From the NCBI GenBank assembly GCA_002633005.1, contig NMRA01000034.1, positions 581,766 to 645,765 on the forward strand: DNA of 64,000 nucleotides, in the 5' to 3' direction. The position numbers and the translations under genes are program-made. Positions 49,117 through 60,300 of this stretch are shown one piece after another. The stretch is from Phoronis australis (Eukaryota; Phoronida; Phoronidae). The stretch's first letter is position 1, and each line of letters starts with the position of its first letter. The notes under the pieces are model-generated. The model was not told the origin of the DNA and ran no database searches. It was given only the letters and a program-made list of their open reading frames with translations.

Positions 49117-49201
49117 CAACGCAAAGGTGCCTTCAAACAGTTTGAGAAGTATAGAGAAAAGTTTGCAAGAAAAACAGAGCAATCCCTTCGCATCTTGACA
49201 G
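49117..49201 (+). CDS. candidate exon, charged helical segment
   Basis: The acceptor is GACTCCCCGCAG and the donor G|GTGAGC. The only open frame encodes 28 codons reading QRKGAFKQFEKYREKFARKT, then EQSLRILT, with a one-base end. Charged residues are spaced as in a helix. It joins the plus-strand candidate at 50963 in phase. No family is recognised. It is preceded by a CCACCAC microsatellite-like run (49036-49075). Confidence 0.33.
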
Positions 49202-50962
49202 GTGAGCAGCGGCAGTGTTTTCAAGTGTCAATTTTATTTTACTTCCCAGTGGGTAAAAAGTGGTGTTAAGTTGCACTTGCACTTTTGAATTTATTCATCC
49301 AAAACCTGATTGCTAAGTAACGCTAATGGTATTAAATCTAAGTTAATTAGGAAATACAAAATATATATTAGAAACTGTAAGCTTCGAAAGCACAAACTGG
49401 TTTAAGAAAATGCCAGAGCAAAAAGAAAGTCCATAGTGCCGGGCAGTTGAATAATGAAATTTATTATTTGAACTTGTGAACCAAGTAAACTTGACATAGT
49501 CAATTTTGTAATAAAATATGTTCAAGGGCTGATCAACCAGAGACAAATTGTAGTGGACAGTTGTCAAACTTTCTTGCACTTAACATCAAAAAAGCACAAC
49601 TAAAAATCACCACTGCAAAAATCAGTAACTGTTGACCGGCTACGCAAAAACACATCAAGTCTTCAGGAAAAAGTTTCCCCCAGTTCTGAAGCCAACCGAA
49701 ACTGAGTGTACTAGAAAGTGGAAAGCACTCAAAAACAAAATGGAGAGATAGCTGAAATTCCCTGCTAAACTATCTGGGTTTATCAGTCAAGCAGGGAACG
49801 CCAAAAAATGATGTTAGAGCCACAAAGAGATAGCATGACCGCAAACAAGTCTAAAATTAACCGACATAACCCGTTTCCATCAGCCATGATGGGTGATGCA
49901 TGCAAAATTGTATTGGTCTTCACAAAACAACATCAACTTAAAGGGTTGATTCCCTCTGGAATTCAGTAAATAGACGCTGGTCAGCTCGGGAACCTGAAAA
50001 AATACTCTCAGCAAAGAGTATATCAACAGAACTAAGTACTGTGTGGTTTTTGGTAGTGAATTCTGCTGCATTGTTATTTTGTTTCAGAAAAAGCTGGATG
50101 GTTTTGAGTGGCCGAAAATTAAGAAAATTAATGACCAAAACATTTCAAGAAATAATTTAAATAAATATCAATTTATTTCAAAATCAACGTAGTTTCTAAA
50201 ACCATACATTTAATTTTGAACTGGCCAAAGTTTGTAAATTCATCTACAGGGTTTTCATGTACTGTACCGGATACTAGTGTTTTGTATTAAAATAGTCACA
50301 TTTCAAAAAATCGCCAACTTTTGCCAGAGAATTGCGTTGAATGAAGTCCACCTTGAAGAACATTAACAACGAATAATGGCAACTAAACTAAAACTTAGGA
50401 ATATACTGAGTACAGCGATATTCTATCATAGAACATTTTTAAAAGGAGTTGCTATGAAACAAGCCAAAATTTTGCCCTCCCCCCCATGTTCAAAATGTTC
50501 ATCACCAATGTGTTAATTCCATTACATCGTTTTGCACCAGTTCGTAATAATTTGTTAAGTATCGCAAAGAATGTTTTTGTTTGTTCTCGTTATCTTTTTA
50601 AGATGGATCGAAACAACGAAGGTCTGTTCATGCACTAATAGAAGTCCTCTAAAACGGAGTTACTCAGTACATAACAATGCATTTGGTATATACATAATAT
50701 GTATGGTTTGTGTATGCAATTAGTAAGCAATCATTCACATGCGACAATTAAAACAATATGACTAAATCAAGTGAATAACATCTGAAATTAAGGGGAGTAA
50801 GGCATGGTTAAATTAAATACAATAAAAGTGCGCAATTATGTGAAAGGGGCGTCTTCGACATCCCGTGTGTTAAGACAATTTTTTAAACTGCAAAACCAAT
50901 GCATAGTTTGGCTTAAAAACAGAAGACACAAAGTGCTGTTAATGCTTTGCTCCATTTGACAG

Positions 50963-51153
50963 AAGCTTTCGCTTATGTTAAGCCTGTTCCCAGTATTGCC
51001 GACTGTCTACAGTTGTGCAAACGGCTTCTTTATGAGGGAACGCTTTTCCCATCAGAAACTGGCCTCGCTGATACGATCGGTTGCAGTTTTTGGTACCAAA
51101 AACGGGACAAAGTTTGCCATCTAAACGGTTGCTGTTGCATGATTCTATATTAA
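50963..51153 (+). CDS. candidate exon resembling a PAN/apple domain
   Basis: After a CCATTTGACAG acceptor a frame entered with two bases runs 62 codons to a TAA. It contains SIADCLQLCKRLL, then GCSFWYQKRDKVCHLNGC. The C-x3-C, a distal CxF-Y and a final C-x-L match the usual cysteine pattern of PAN/apple modules, which occur in secreted and membrane proteins and bind proteins or sugars. Local GC is higher than in the flanks. The two-base start fits the end of the candidate at 49117-49201. No signal peptide is seen here, and the gene is not otherwise defined. Confidence 0.38.
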
Positions 51154-52190
51154 GTCCACGTAGTCCCAAAGTGAAAAACAAGCACAGAGGCACAACATTC
51201 TGTAAGGCAAGAATCCTGCAAGTTTAATGAGATTACCCTAGAACATGCTATAGGAACGACAGATCTTGCTGGTGTTTCTAAAGCAAGCCATTGAATTAGA
51301 ATGACAAACAAAAACAAAATTTCTGCCGCTGAGCTGGTTTATAGGACTACCCAGATGGTTATGCATCAAAGTCTCTTCAATTTAAGAACATGGTCTGCTA
51401 GGTAACTGAAACGTTTTTTTGTAATTTTTGTCTTAAAAGATATGTAGCACCAAATAAATACTTTATCATTTTTAAGCTTTGTATCACATCTACCATTGGG
51501 AAACATTTCGAGAAATCAGTGTTTACACGATTTCTGAAAACCTTTGAAAAAATGAAGAGATCAATTTTGCGTATTTTTGTTGAATTTTTAGTGTAATGAG
51601 TCAAGAGAAGTCAAACCCTGACTGCTCACTATTTTCCTTGTGTAAGCCAAGATTTCTCACTAAAAGTATTCCCCATAATGCAATACACTTAGTCGAAGAC
51701 ATGAGCGACAGAATTAGGACAAAAATCACCACCTATTATGCTCTAATTCTCCACATGAATTATGGCAAGTCTGGCAGAAATAGGACAATCTGTTCATGAG
51801 GTCTTGAATGACCTCAGTGTCACTAATTAGTGTTGACAGTTACATTTGAGCCACACACTTTTGTGTTCTAGACCTTTATTTGAGAAATAGTACGAAAACA
51901 ACCGCTCCCTGTAAGTCAACTCGAACTGTTTTCAAACAAGCTGTAGTTGAATGGCACGACCCCGATTTGAGACCAATTATTGGGTTAATCCATGTGCACT
52001 TAAATTCACTACCAGGAGTACCCTGGAGCAAGCTCAGCTGAAATGTAATAGTCCCACACTGTGGCCCAGAAATGACAGCTTTACTAAATGTTCTTTTGTA
52101 CTAGGGTAATGTTACAGACAATACCAGTCATTCCACAGTCAGTGTTGATTTGGTGGAGTCTGAATGATGGAGTTCCATAACATAACTTAC

Positions 52191-52259
52191 GTACAGGAAT
52201 GTTACTATAGAAGTCCAGTAACTTATAGATGTCAATATCATACGCTGTGTACTTCACTC
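52191..52259 (-). CDS. candidate exon, unidentified gene
   Basis: The 69-base segment has an acceptor ACTTACTTCAG and a donor C|GTAAGT, phase 1 at both ends. The only open minus frame reads VKYTAYDIDIYKLLDFYSNI, then PV, a natural-looking sequence. The plus strand also has an acceptor and donor at these edges and one open frame (begins ECYYRSPVTYRCQYH). I prefer the minus reading because of its composition. The exon does not join the candidate at 48013-48057 directly in phase, so at least one further exon would be needed. Confidence 0.38.
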
Positions 52260-52469
52260 CTGAAGTAAGTCGAAACTTTCACACTGGTTTTGATGGTTAG
52301 CGCACAACGAAGATATTGGGGCGAATCATCACAGTTATCTCATGATGGCACTCCAAAACTGCTATAAGCACGCGAAATGTTTTTTTCAAATGTTAAGTGT
52401 GGCAAATTAGTATGATCTAATAAATAGCGACACCTGGTGACAACTGCGAATGGCAACTAAGTGACCACT

Positions 52470-52640
52470 TCATACTGCATCAAAGCGTTACTGCTCTGCT
52501 GTTAAATCTATCTACTGGCAAGTTAACTTGCACCCTTAACTTCGATCCAAGACCAAAATGAATCATTCAAACTGACCGATACTCCCAAAAACTTTGATGC
52601 ATCAATATTGGTACAAAATGCCCTTATTAGCGTAGTCTCG
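52470..52640 (+). repeat. dispersed repeat with GTTAACTTyGATyCA motif, copy 4
   Basis: CTGCTGTTAAATC, CTTAACTTCGATCCAAGACC and CCCAAAAACTTTGATGCATC appear in the same order as at 9180 and 9720. Confidence 0.65.
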
Positions 52641-53386
52641 TCCCAAGTTCCAAGATGCAACACTGTTAGTCAAAACCAGTAATCGGCAATACTGACTTTC
52701 TCAATTTTACTGCATTTCTGGCAACCAATTCATTACTACAAATGGCTTCGTAAAACCATTTTATCAGCATTCAAAACAATATCGAGGAAATTTAAAAATT
52801 TGGACGATTTCCTAATGTCTTTATACTTAGAACTGCTTTTCACAATCTTCTAGTTGTACATCTGGAACTTTGACAATTTTTGTCCTTGGAAACTTGACCC
52901 AGCTGTCACTGATCAGTTAACCCCAGTGCATTAATTGACATTGGATTGTGGTGTGCAGCTATTGAACCAAAACATATACCTACCTTGAATATTCCTTCCT
53001 TGAAGGTGTTCCAAATCCTTCCCAACACACTCCTGATAAATTTCAGAGCAAGATTCCCCACCTCATTCTCTATGGTCCATTACCCACCCAGCACCAGAAA
53101 GCTATAAACTATTGTTAGGTTGTGTTCAGCTCAGCTGGACAGGGTAATTGGTTTCTGCCAATACTATTTTCATGATGGGCCAATCCCCAGAATAAACAAA
53201 TTCAATTACAGAGCAACTTAAGTATGGTATATAGTCTTTATGGGTGAATCTTGACCATTCTTTGCTCTTCTGAATTGTGGCCCATCTGGCTTGGTACCCA
53301 TTAAGGGTTATTTCATTACACCCTTGTCCTTTGCCACCATCAAAATTGCTGTGTTTCCATGCATTTCGAAATCCCTGAAATATCTC

Positions 53387-53404
53387 GGGGGGGGGGGGGA
53401 GGGN
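53387..53404 (+). repeat. G-run with ambiguous base
   Basis: Thirteen G, then A, GGG and an N. This is most likely a homopolymer sequencing or assembly problem. An apparent 121-codon minus frame (53126-53491) crosses it and has no recognisable motif. Confidence 0.9.
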
Positions 53405-53499
53405 TGAGATTATTTCCACAAATAGTTGTAACCCAAGGATTCCTCCTGACAGCCAGAATGCCAGTACTTTTATTGCTCTGTTGGCAGGCATTCACACTA

Positions 53500-56400
53500 T
53501 ACAACTCTTAATTGTGTTAAAAAACTGTGGTAACTTATGAATAAAATTTTCTGCTATAGTCCAGTCACATTTGGCACAATTCAGAAAACTGGATAATTTT
53601 CTTCATTTGCTCTTCCAAAACGTTTTTGCACTTCTATTCTTGTTTGAATTGAAATTTATTACAATAGCCTAGAATTTCCGTTCCTAACTGTCAAACTTTA
53701 CCTAGTCAGTAGCCACAACAACTGCCAGCTCTTCTAAAGCCAAGGAACCACTTCATAATCTAAGTCAAAAGATGATTTTTGACAGAAGACATTGGTTTAT
53801 TTCCCTTGAAAGTAATTTTCCAAAAACTCAATGTGGTTTGTTTTTTGGGCCGGCCATTACAGTACAATAGTTTAGAAGTATGCATTTACAGATGGCGACG
53901 CTACTGGTAGAGGAAGTGAGTTTTGGACGCAGTCCTTCTGCATCTAGTCATCAGCTGAAGGTTCACAGTGGTTTTACATGTGGCCAACCAATCTTGTACA
54001 TGTTAGACTGTTTCCAATTAACAATAATTACCAGAGTCGCTGACAAATCATTAACAACTTCTCATTTTTTTCAGTAGAGAGGTGTTGCTATTACTATTAT
54101 TATTGCTATTATTATTACTAGTTACTATAACCATTACTATTATTATTACTATTACTAATACTATTAGTATTATTATGATTATCATTTCTTCGCATGCATA
54201 CCATGGAGACATTTCCTGCGGCTTTCAACAAAGACAGTTTATGGATGATATCATCATCATCTACAGGCAAAAATATTTAAGCACCCCTTCCTAACCCTGG
54301 ATCCATCCCTGCACTGTTACATGCACTAATAGTATTACACCAGTTCCCATACAAGGCAAAATTCAACCTATGCCCTTTAAAGTTATACAGACCTAACTTA
54401 TGGCATCTCTGTCATTTTCAAATATGCAACCTTTTTAATGTAATATGTTAAAATATAGGTTATAACTTGTGTATCACCTTCTTTTGACAAAAATATTCAT
54501 CCCACGAATCTAAGCATTCTGTTGTTTGTTCTCAAGAACTCGAGCTGTTGCGGAAACATGCAAGCATAATTTTGCTTCCGGTGAAGTCCACCAGAGTAGG
54601 TTCCCATATACAAGCCAACGGAGGGCTCTTAGCACCATGAAAATAGAGTGAAAACACAATATGATCAAACAATCACTGAGGACAGAATGCTTCAAGTGGA
54701 GTTTGGCAAATGATCGGGTTTCATAACATCTTTACATAAAGAAAGACTAAAGAAGGAACAAATCTGGTGTCAGCTTAATCGAGACTGGCTATTGGGTATC
54801 AAAATAACGTCTTCCGAGCAGACGCTCTGGCAGGTCGCATTTCAAGTAGGGCAGACAGATTGGATGTAAGATGATTTCCTACTTGTATTGTATGCAGCTA
54901 ATGCCCAAATTGTTTTGTGTACACCTTGCTTGGTTGTGCTCCTCATAGGTGATAATTGAGATGTCTGGAAACGTAAGACAACAAGAACACCATTCTTAAA
55001 CTTGTTAGGTGTGATGGAAACAGGAGACATTTTGCCTCATGCAAACTGCGCGTACAAGCCAATGTTCTTTGATCTTTTTTACATTAAGCCGTGCCAGTTC
55101 CTCGGGGTCCTGCGTTAAAAAGCATACCGTGATTAGTAGTTTTTAACACAAATGAGCGTAGTGGTTTGAGTTTCAGAGCAGGTGAACAAGCAGTTTATGT
55201 GCAACTATCATGACAACTCAAAAATGTTATTCAGGGTCGACACCTCTGCATTGTATCCATGCCCAATAACTACATTAGTGAATAGGTATATGTAAGGGGG
55301 TCAAATAGATCCAGGCCCATCTCCAATCAGAATAAAAAAATTTTTAAAAGTTGTCAACCCGCCATTATAATTGCGAAAGTTTTACCTTCAATTCTGAACG
55401 TGGCCCCCCTCGTAGTGGCCAAGGTTCACCAGTGCATAACCACAACCTCTTAAAAGCAGTATCTCAGTTGCTTTTTGAATTGCACTGCATAGCCAATCTC
55501 TAAAAAGCATGGAAAATCTACCCATCCTCTCGAATTATTTTTATAGCCTCAGCTGGCAATTCGAAAAACTGGAGGACATAACAAAAAAGCATGAAACTCG
55601 TCAAGACTGCTCTGTCACAAACCAAACTGTAAACAAAATGTAGCTTTCTTCTGAACACTTTGCAACATCTTAAATAATTTTTATGCAAATTTGTATCCAA
55701 TGTCATTCCTCATAACAGTATTTAACAAATACTCCGCAGCCATGTTTGATTGCCACTAATTACAGAATGCCCATATATGGCAATTTCCCACCTGTTCAGC
55801 ACAGTATGCGTCAGAAAAAATAAAATTTCATTTTGCCAAGTTTCTTAATTTGCCGAAAAATGACAATTTTGGAAATTATTTTTGTTCGAAACTAGTGAAG
55901 GCTACTCATACCAATAGAGATCTGGCCCTTTTACAGAGCAGATCTTATGTCTCATAAGGCCCCAAATAAAACTCTTTGATTTGGAATAAAAATAACAGTT
56001 GAAATTTCCATTTCTATGTTTTTCAGAGGCTTACCCAATAGTTGCAAATGCTCAAAATTCGACCAAATGTTCTTTGGCGATAGCTATGCCACCAGACATT
56101 TTAAAAGCAAAGTACTGTTTTTTGAAAAGCTGTTCTTACTGAGAAATTCAGCTTCGTAAAATCTCACTTGTCCCCCATATTTTGTCCCAAACAAGAAGTT
56201 ACACAATAAAGCTGTCCTAAGTGCTGTTTGCACTACAAAAGTTGACACGGTTCACGTGTGTAAACAGGACTGAAACGAGCAAATTGACAAGACAGCGACA
56301 ACTTTTGTTACCCGTTTGTGTGGTAGAGCAACTTGCGCCCGATCATCTTGCTGTGTCAAATATATGTCTAAACGCGAAACTGGGACAAGGCGGAAGAGAT

Positions 56401-57119
56401 CATCTCTATTGCGCTTGGGCAAAAAACACACAGGTGATCATTTTTGCACAATTTTTACGATTTGCCAGTCAGCTTTCCAGTGCCCTGTCTTCTAACTTCA
56501 ACCCTGACCACCATTTATTTGTTACAAAACTGTCAGAATATTATACCCAGACTGGATTCAATTAAAATGCTTGGTTATGTACAATAGGCCTGCTGATGAA
56601 AGCCTTAATTAGCTGATCAAAAAATTATTGAAGCAAAACTTAATGTCACTTGGGGAAATTAGAAAAACCATAACAACAATAATCATAATGTACTGGGACT
56701 CCCGCAATTTGCATCTTTGAGCATGAGCACTCTACATTCTTGCCCACAACTTCCCCGTTTCAGAGTTGTGTGTGTGTGTGTATTAATGGCCACTTGACAC
56801 AGTTCATCTTGCACCAGGTCACTTGTGCTGTGTTGAGAGTTAATGACTAAAGGGGACACTAGATAAAATCCTATGAGTCAACCCAATTTTATTCCCAAGA
56901 CTATTACATAACGCAGGTCATATTGTCTCTGATTGCTGTGTAAGGCTTTCTCCATGCTCTCTGATTAGCTATTATTGTATTATTTTTGCACATAATTTGT
57001 GCATCACTTATTAAGGGTGCAGACAGGTATTCTAAGGAACACACAAGACAATCCCAAGAGTGAAGACAAAACCCTAAAAGTGCTTATGAAAACAGGGCTT
57101 ATCCCCAGCATCTGAAATG
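53500..57119. other. no gene recognised; ATT/ACT microsatellite
   Basis: 54082-54190 is an imperfect (ATT/ACT) microsatellite. Open frames at 55518-55706 and 56221-56565 have no recognisable domain. A short GT run is at 56766-56780. The rest is unclassified. Confidence 0.4.
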
Positions 57120-57325
57120 TTAAAGATGCATTTCGCGTCATTAAGCAGACTAAAAAACGAAGTCGAATGAGGCCTTTAACTCTCATCAAATCAGTCTCAT
57201 AATATAGCTTAATGAGATAACTGAATGCTATCATGGTAAGGAATTGAAACTGGTCTAATGAGAGTAAAAGGTCTAATTCTGTGTTTGTTTTTTAGCCAGC
57301 TAAACTAAACAGAATGCAGCTTTAA
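57120..57325. mobile_element. MITE-like element with TTAAAGCTGC termini, copy 3
   Basis: The left end, TTAAAGATGCATTTCGC then GACTAAAAAACG, pairs with the right end TTTTTTAGCCAGCTAAAC ... GAATGCAGCTTTAA. At about 206 bp this is the shortest copy. Confidence 0.7.
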
Positions 57326-60300
57326 GTAGACAGAAGTTTAGAAATGGACACAGCAAAGTGCAACATTTTTCTCAATCCTCTGCAATATGAATGATCCTAA
57401 CTTTGTGGAAAATGTCTTCATTTTCAAACAGGTTTTCTTGACATTTGTTTGGCATTTGTTGACAGAGAAGGCTTTCAAGAGGTCATGATAAAATTATTAT
57501 AATAAAAATTAAATAATTCATTTGCTTTAATGTCCATGATTCTATTATACAATAGGATACCTATGGATGACATTTAGTTGAATAGCGGCATGTTGAAGTC
57601 GGTGATGGGATGTTGAGAAGTCAGACTGGAGGGTCTAGCAGCCTGGTCTGCTGGCTATCAACCTTGCTATCTATTGATTACGAGGCAGACATTTGGCTTA
57701 ATCGTTTGTCGTATTCTCAGGGGAGACCCCCGGTACAAAAATATCACCATCTTACTATAACACGAGCGCAGAGGTTAACGCACATCAGCAGATATCATTC
57801 AAAATGTACGGAGTCTGTTTTTACAAAGATTTTGCTAGCGAGCTGTAAACAATATAGGTGAACAAATGTTTTAAAGAATTATTTTTGGAATCGTGCATAT
57901 TTTATATCAGAGGCATCATTGTCAAATATGACATGTTTGCCAATATTCACCAAGTGCAAACAATTTCTAGAATTAATTCAACGCAAAACTAATATAGGGT
58001 TGAAATTCACAAAACGGTAGGGCAAATCATCAACATCAATCAGTTAAAACTCCTTTGATGCTCTAAGTAAGCAAATCAAAACAAAAACATCTTTCTTGCA
58101 TAGCAAGTGGAACCAGTATGGCTACCAGCAGCCACCTCAACAGTCTTCTCAGCCATGTTACTTGGCATTACATAACATCTCAGTTGGATAGTCACTCAGG
58201 CTGTTTGTTTTCACAGATAATGTTCTGTTTGCACAGACTGTCACATCAAGGTACAACTTCTTGATTTATCACCTTAACAAGTTAATTACCAGTCAGCTAT
58301 TACACTTTACTCCTGTCCAATTGCCCCAGGCTGGCAACATTGGTATTTACACCATATGGTCAGATGTCTATCAGATTTGATTGGGAACTTCATTGCCCTA
58401 CACCAGAGTTCCATAGACCGCAAGACATTAGCTAGCTTGCATTTGTGGTGAAAAACTCTTCACTCACACTAAATGGTCACACTTTTTTATTATTCGTCGT
58501 CATTTTGGCTAACATAGAAACTTTCGCCGCTTGAAAAATTGCAAAATGATTCTCGGGCAATAAACTGAAGAAAACTGTACTTTGTCAATGAAGCAGACGA
58601 TTGCACATAAAAACTACTACAATTTATTTACAATTCAGTCGTGGTGCTTTCCATACTCCCAAGAAAATCTCAAAAACACCAGATTACATTGGACTTCACG
58701 AGATATCGCCATGCCTTACAAGCAAAGCACGCAATCCCACTAGCTGTACTTGTGAAATTCTTTCCTCATAGAATGGAATGCAGCAGTGACTTCTCAGTCA
58801 AATCTAGAGATATAAGATCAACTTTCCCAGCTGTCAGATCAGATCAAGTTAGCATTACATAACCTGGCACTATTAATACATTTAGATCATCTGCTATCTG
58901 CATGAAGGGTGTATAGAAACATAGCTTATCCTTGTTGTAAAAAATCCGCCTCCAGGCCCATAACCCTGTATACACAGTTGTACTACACAAAATAATGGAA
59001 TTATATGGTAGATCATCTTGTAGTGAATGACATGTATAGCAAATTCTCTGCCATCAAAATAGGAATTAAAAGGACCTGAGCACTGAATACGTGGCTCAAC
59101 TGAACATCATGCAAAATAAAATGATAAATATAGATAACAATAAATAAGAGTAGAAAATAACAAATAACAGTGTGGGTTTCCATTAAAATTGCTCTTGCTG
59201 TGGTTTCAAATTACACATACTACAAGTTGAACAAAAATAATTTATAAACAGCTTATCCAGAGTTCTAAAACGAAATGACACTCTAGTTTGAAAGCACAGG
59301 CATTTTAATTAAGCACATAAATATTCATGGAAATGACTTGAAACCATATTTGAATTCTTCTGTTATTTCTGACCACTGAAAAATGATCCAATTTTCTCTA
59401 ATTTTAGAATGTGTTAACCCATAGGGGGTTTTGCCCATTTCTCCCTGCTGAAAACTTGCTAGGAACTCCACCTAATTTCAAGTCTCGATGGAAAGGTGGA
59501 GAAGAATAGCACTTTTATAGTGACTGCTTCAAAAAAGTTGAACAATATTTGTGTAAAACCTAATTCCACGCAAAATCTGGATGACAAATGAATCATCACA
59601 TTCCTCCTTTGCCATTTTCTTTTTAAAGCATTGACCTCTCTATAAATTGCACCAAACTTTACCATAAATAGTTTTAATTTGTACGTGGAACTTGAATTTT
59701 TTTGGATATGTTCACCTAAAAGTTTGGATGTTATGTAACATTGATCTGGTACTGATTTTGTGTCGATGAACAAAAATGTTCATTTTCTCAACATATAATG
59801 CACTCTAACCATGTTGACAAAGTTTGTGACTTATGGTACCCAGGAAGACATAGCATTCAGAAGTTATTGTTCATTTACATAGTACTGGTAAATGTTATAA
59901 CAACTGAACAGTTACTTGCAGAGCATTTGCAGCTGCTTACTCCGCATAACGGTTCCTGGCAGTCACTAAATCGACGGTCTTTGCAGTTACAATTCGCATA
60001 GGAGAGGAAAGAAAAGCCATTTTGGATGTGTCTACAGAAATGACACATTAATAGATAATAAATATTTGAGACTTAGTAAGGCTATATCAGAGACATGTAA
60101 TGCTACCAGTTACTTTCATGAGATTCTGTGTCCACGATTTTGATGTGCAAACGTTTAAGTCATTACTTTTGGGACACCCTGTATATGCTTTAAATTCTCA
60201 AAATAGCAAATACTATTTACATCATTTTGACCCTATAAAAACATCTTTTAAATGAAACATTTTGCAAAATTACCTATATTGTGTGCTATGATTTTTTGTG

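Noticed and set aside
55083-55109. Minus-strand 27-base open segment (DPEELARLN) with TTAACGCAG acceptor, considered as an upstream CCDC93 exon
   Set aside because: Its donor (GTAAAA) is weak, it is only nine codons, and it would need a 39-kb intron. The resemblance to the vertebrate SPEKL region is too short to use.
56221-56565. 114-codon plus-strand open frame
   Set aside because: No domain recognised and the start is not an ATG in context.
60160-60190. GGGACACCCTGTATA motif, common in animal repeats
   Set aside because: A single short motif without boundaries does not identify an element.
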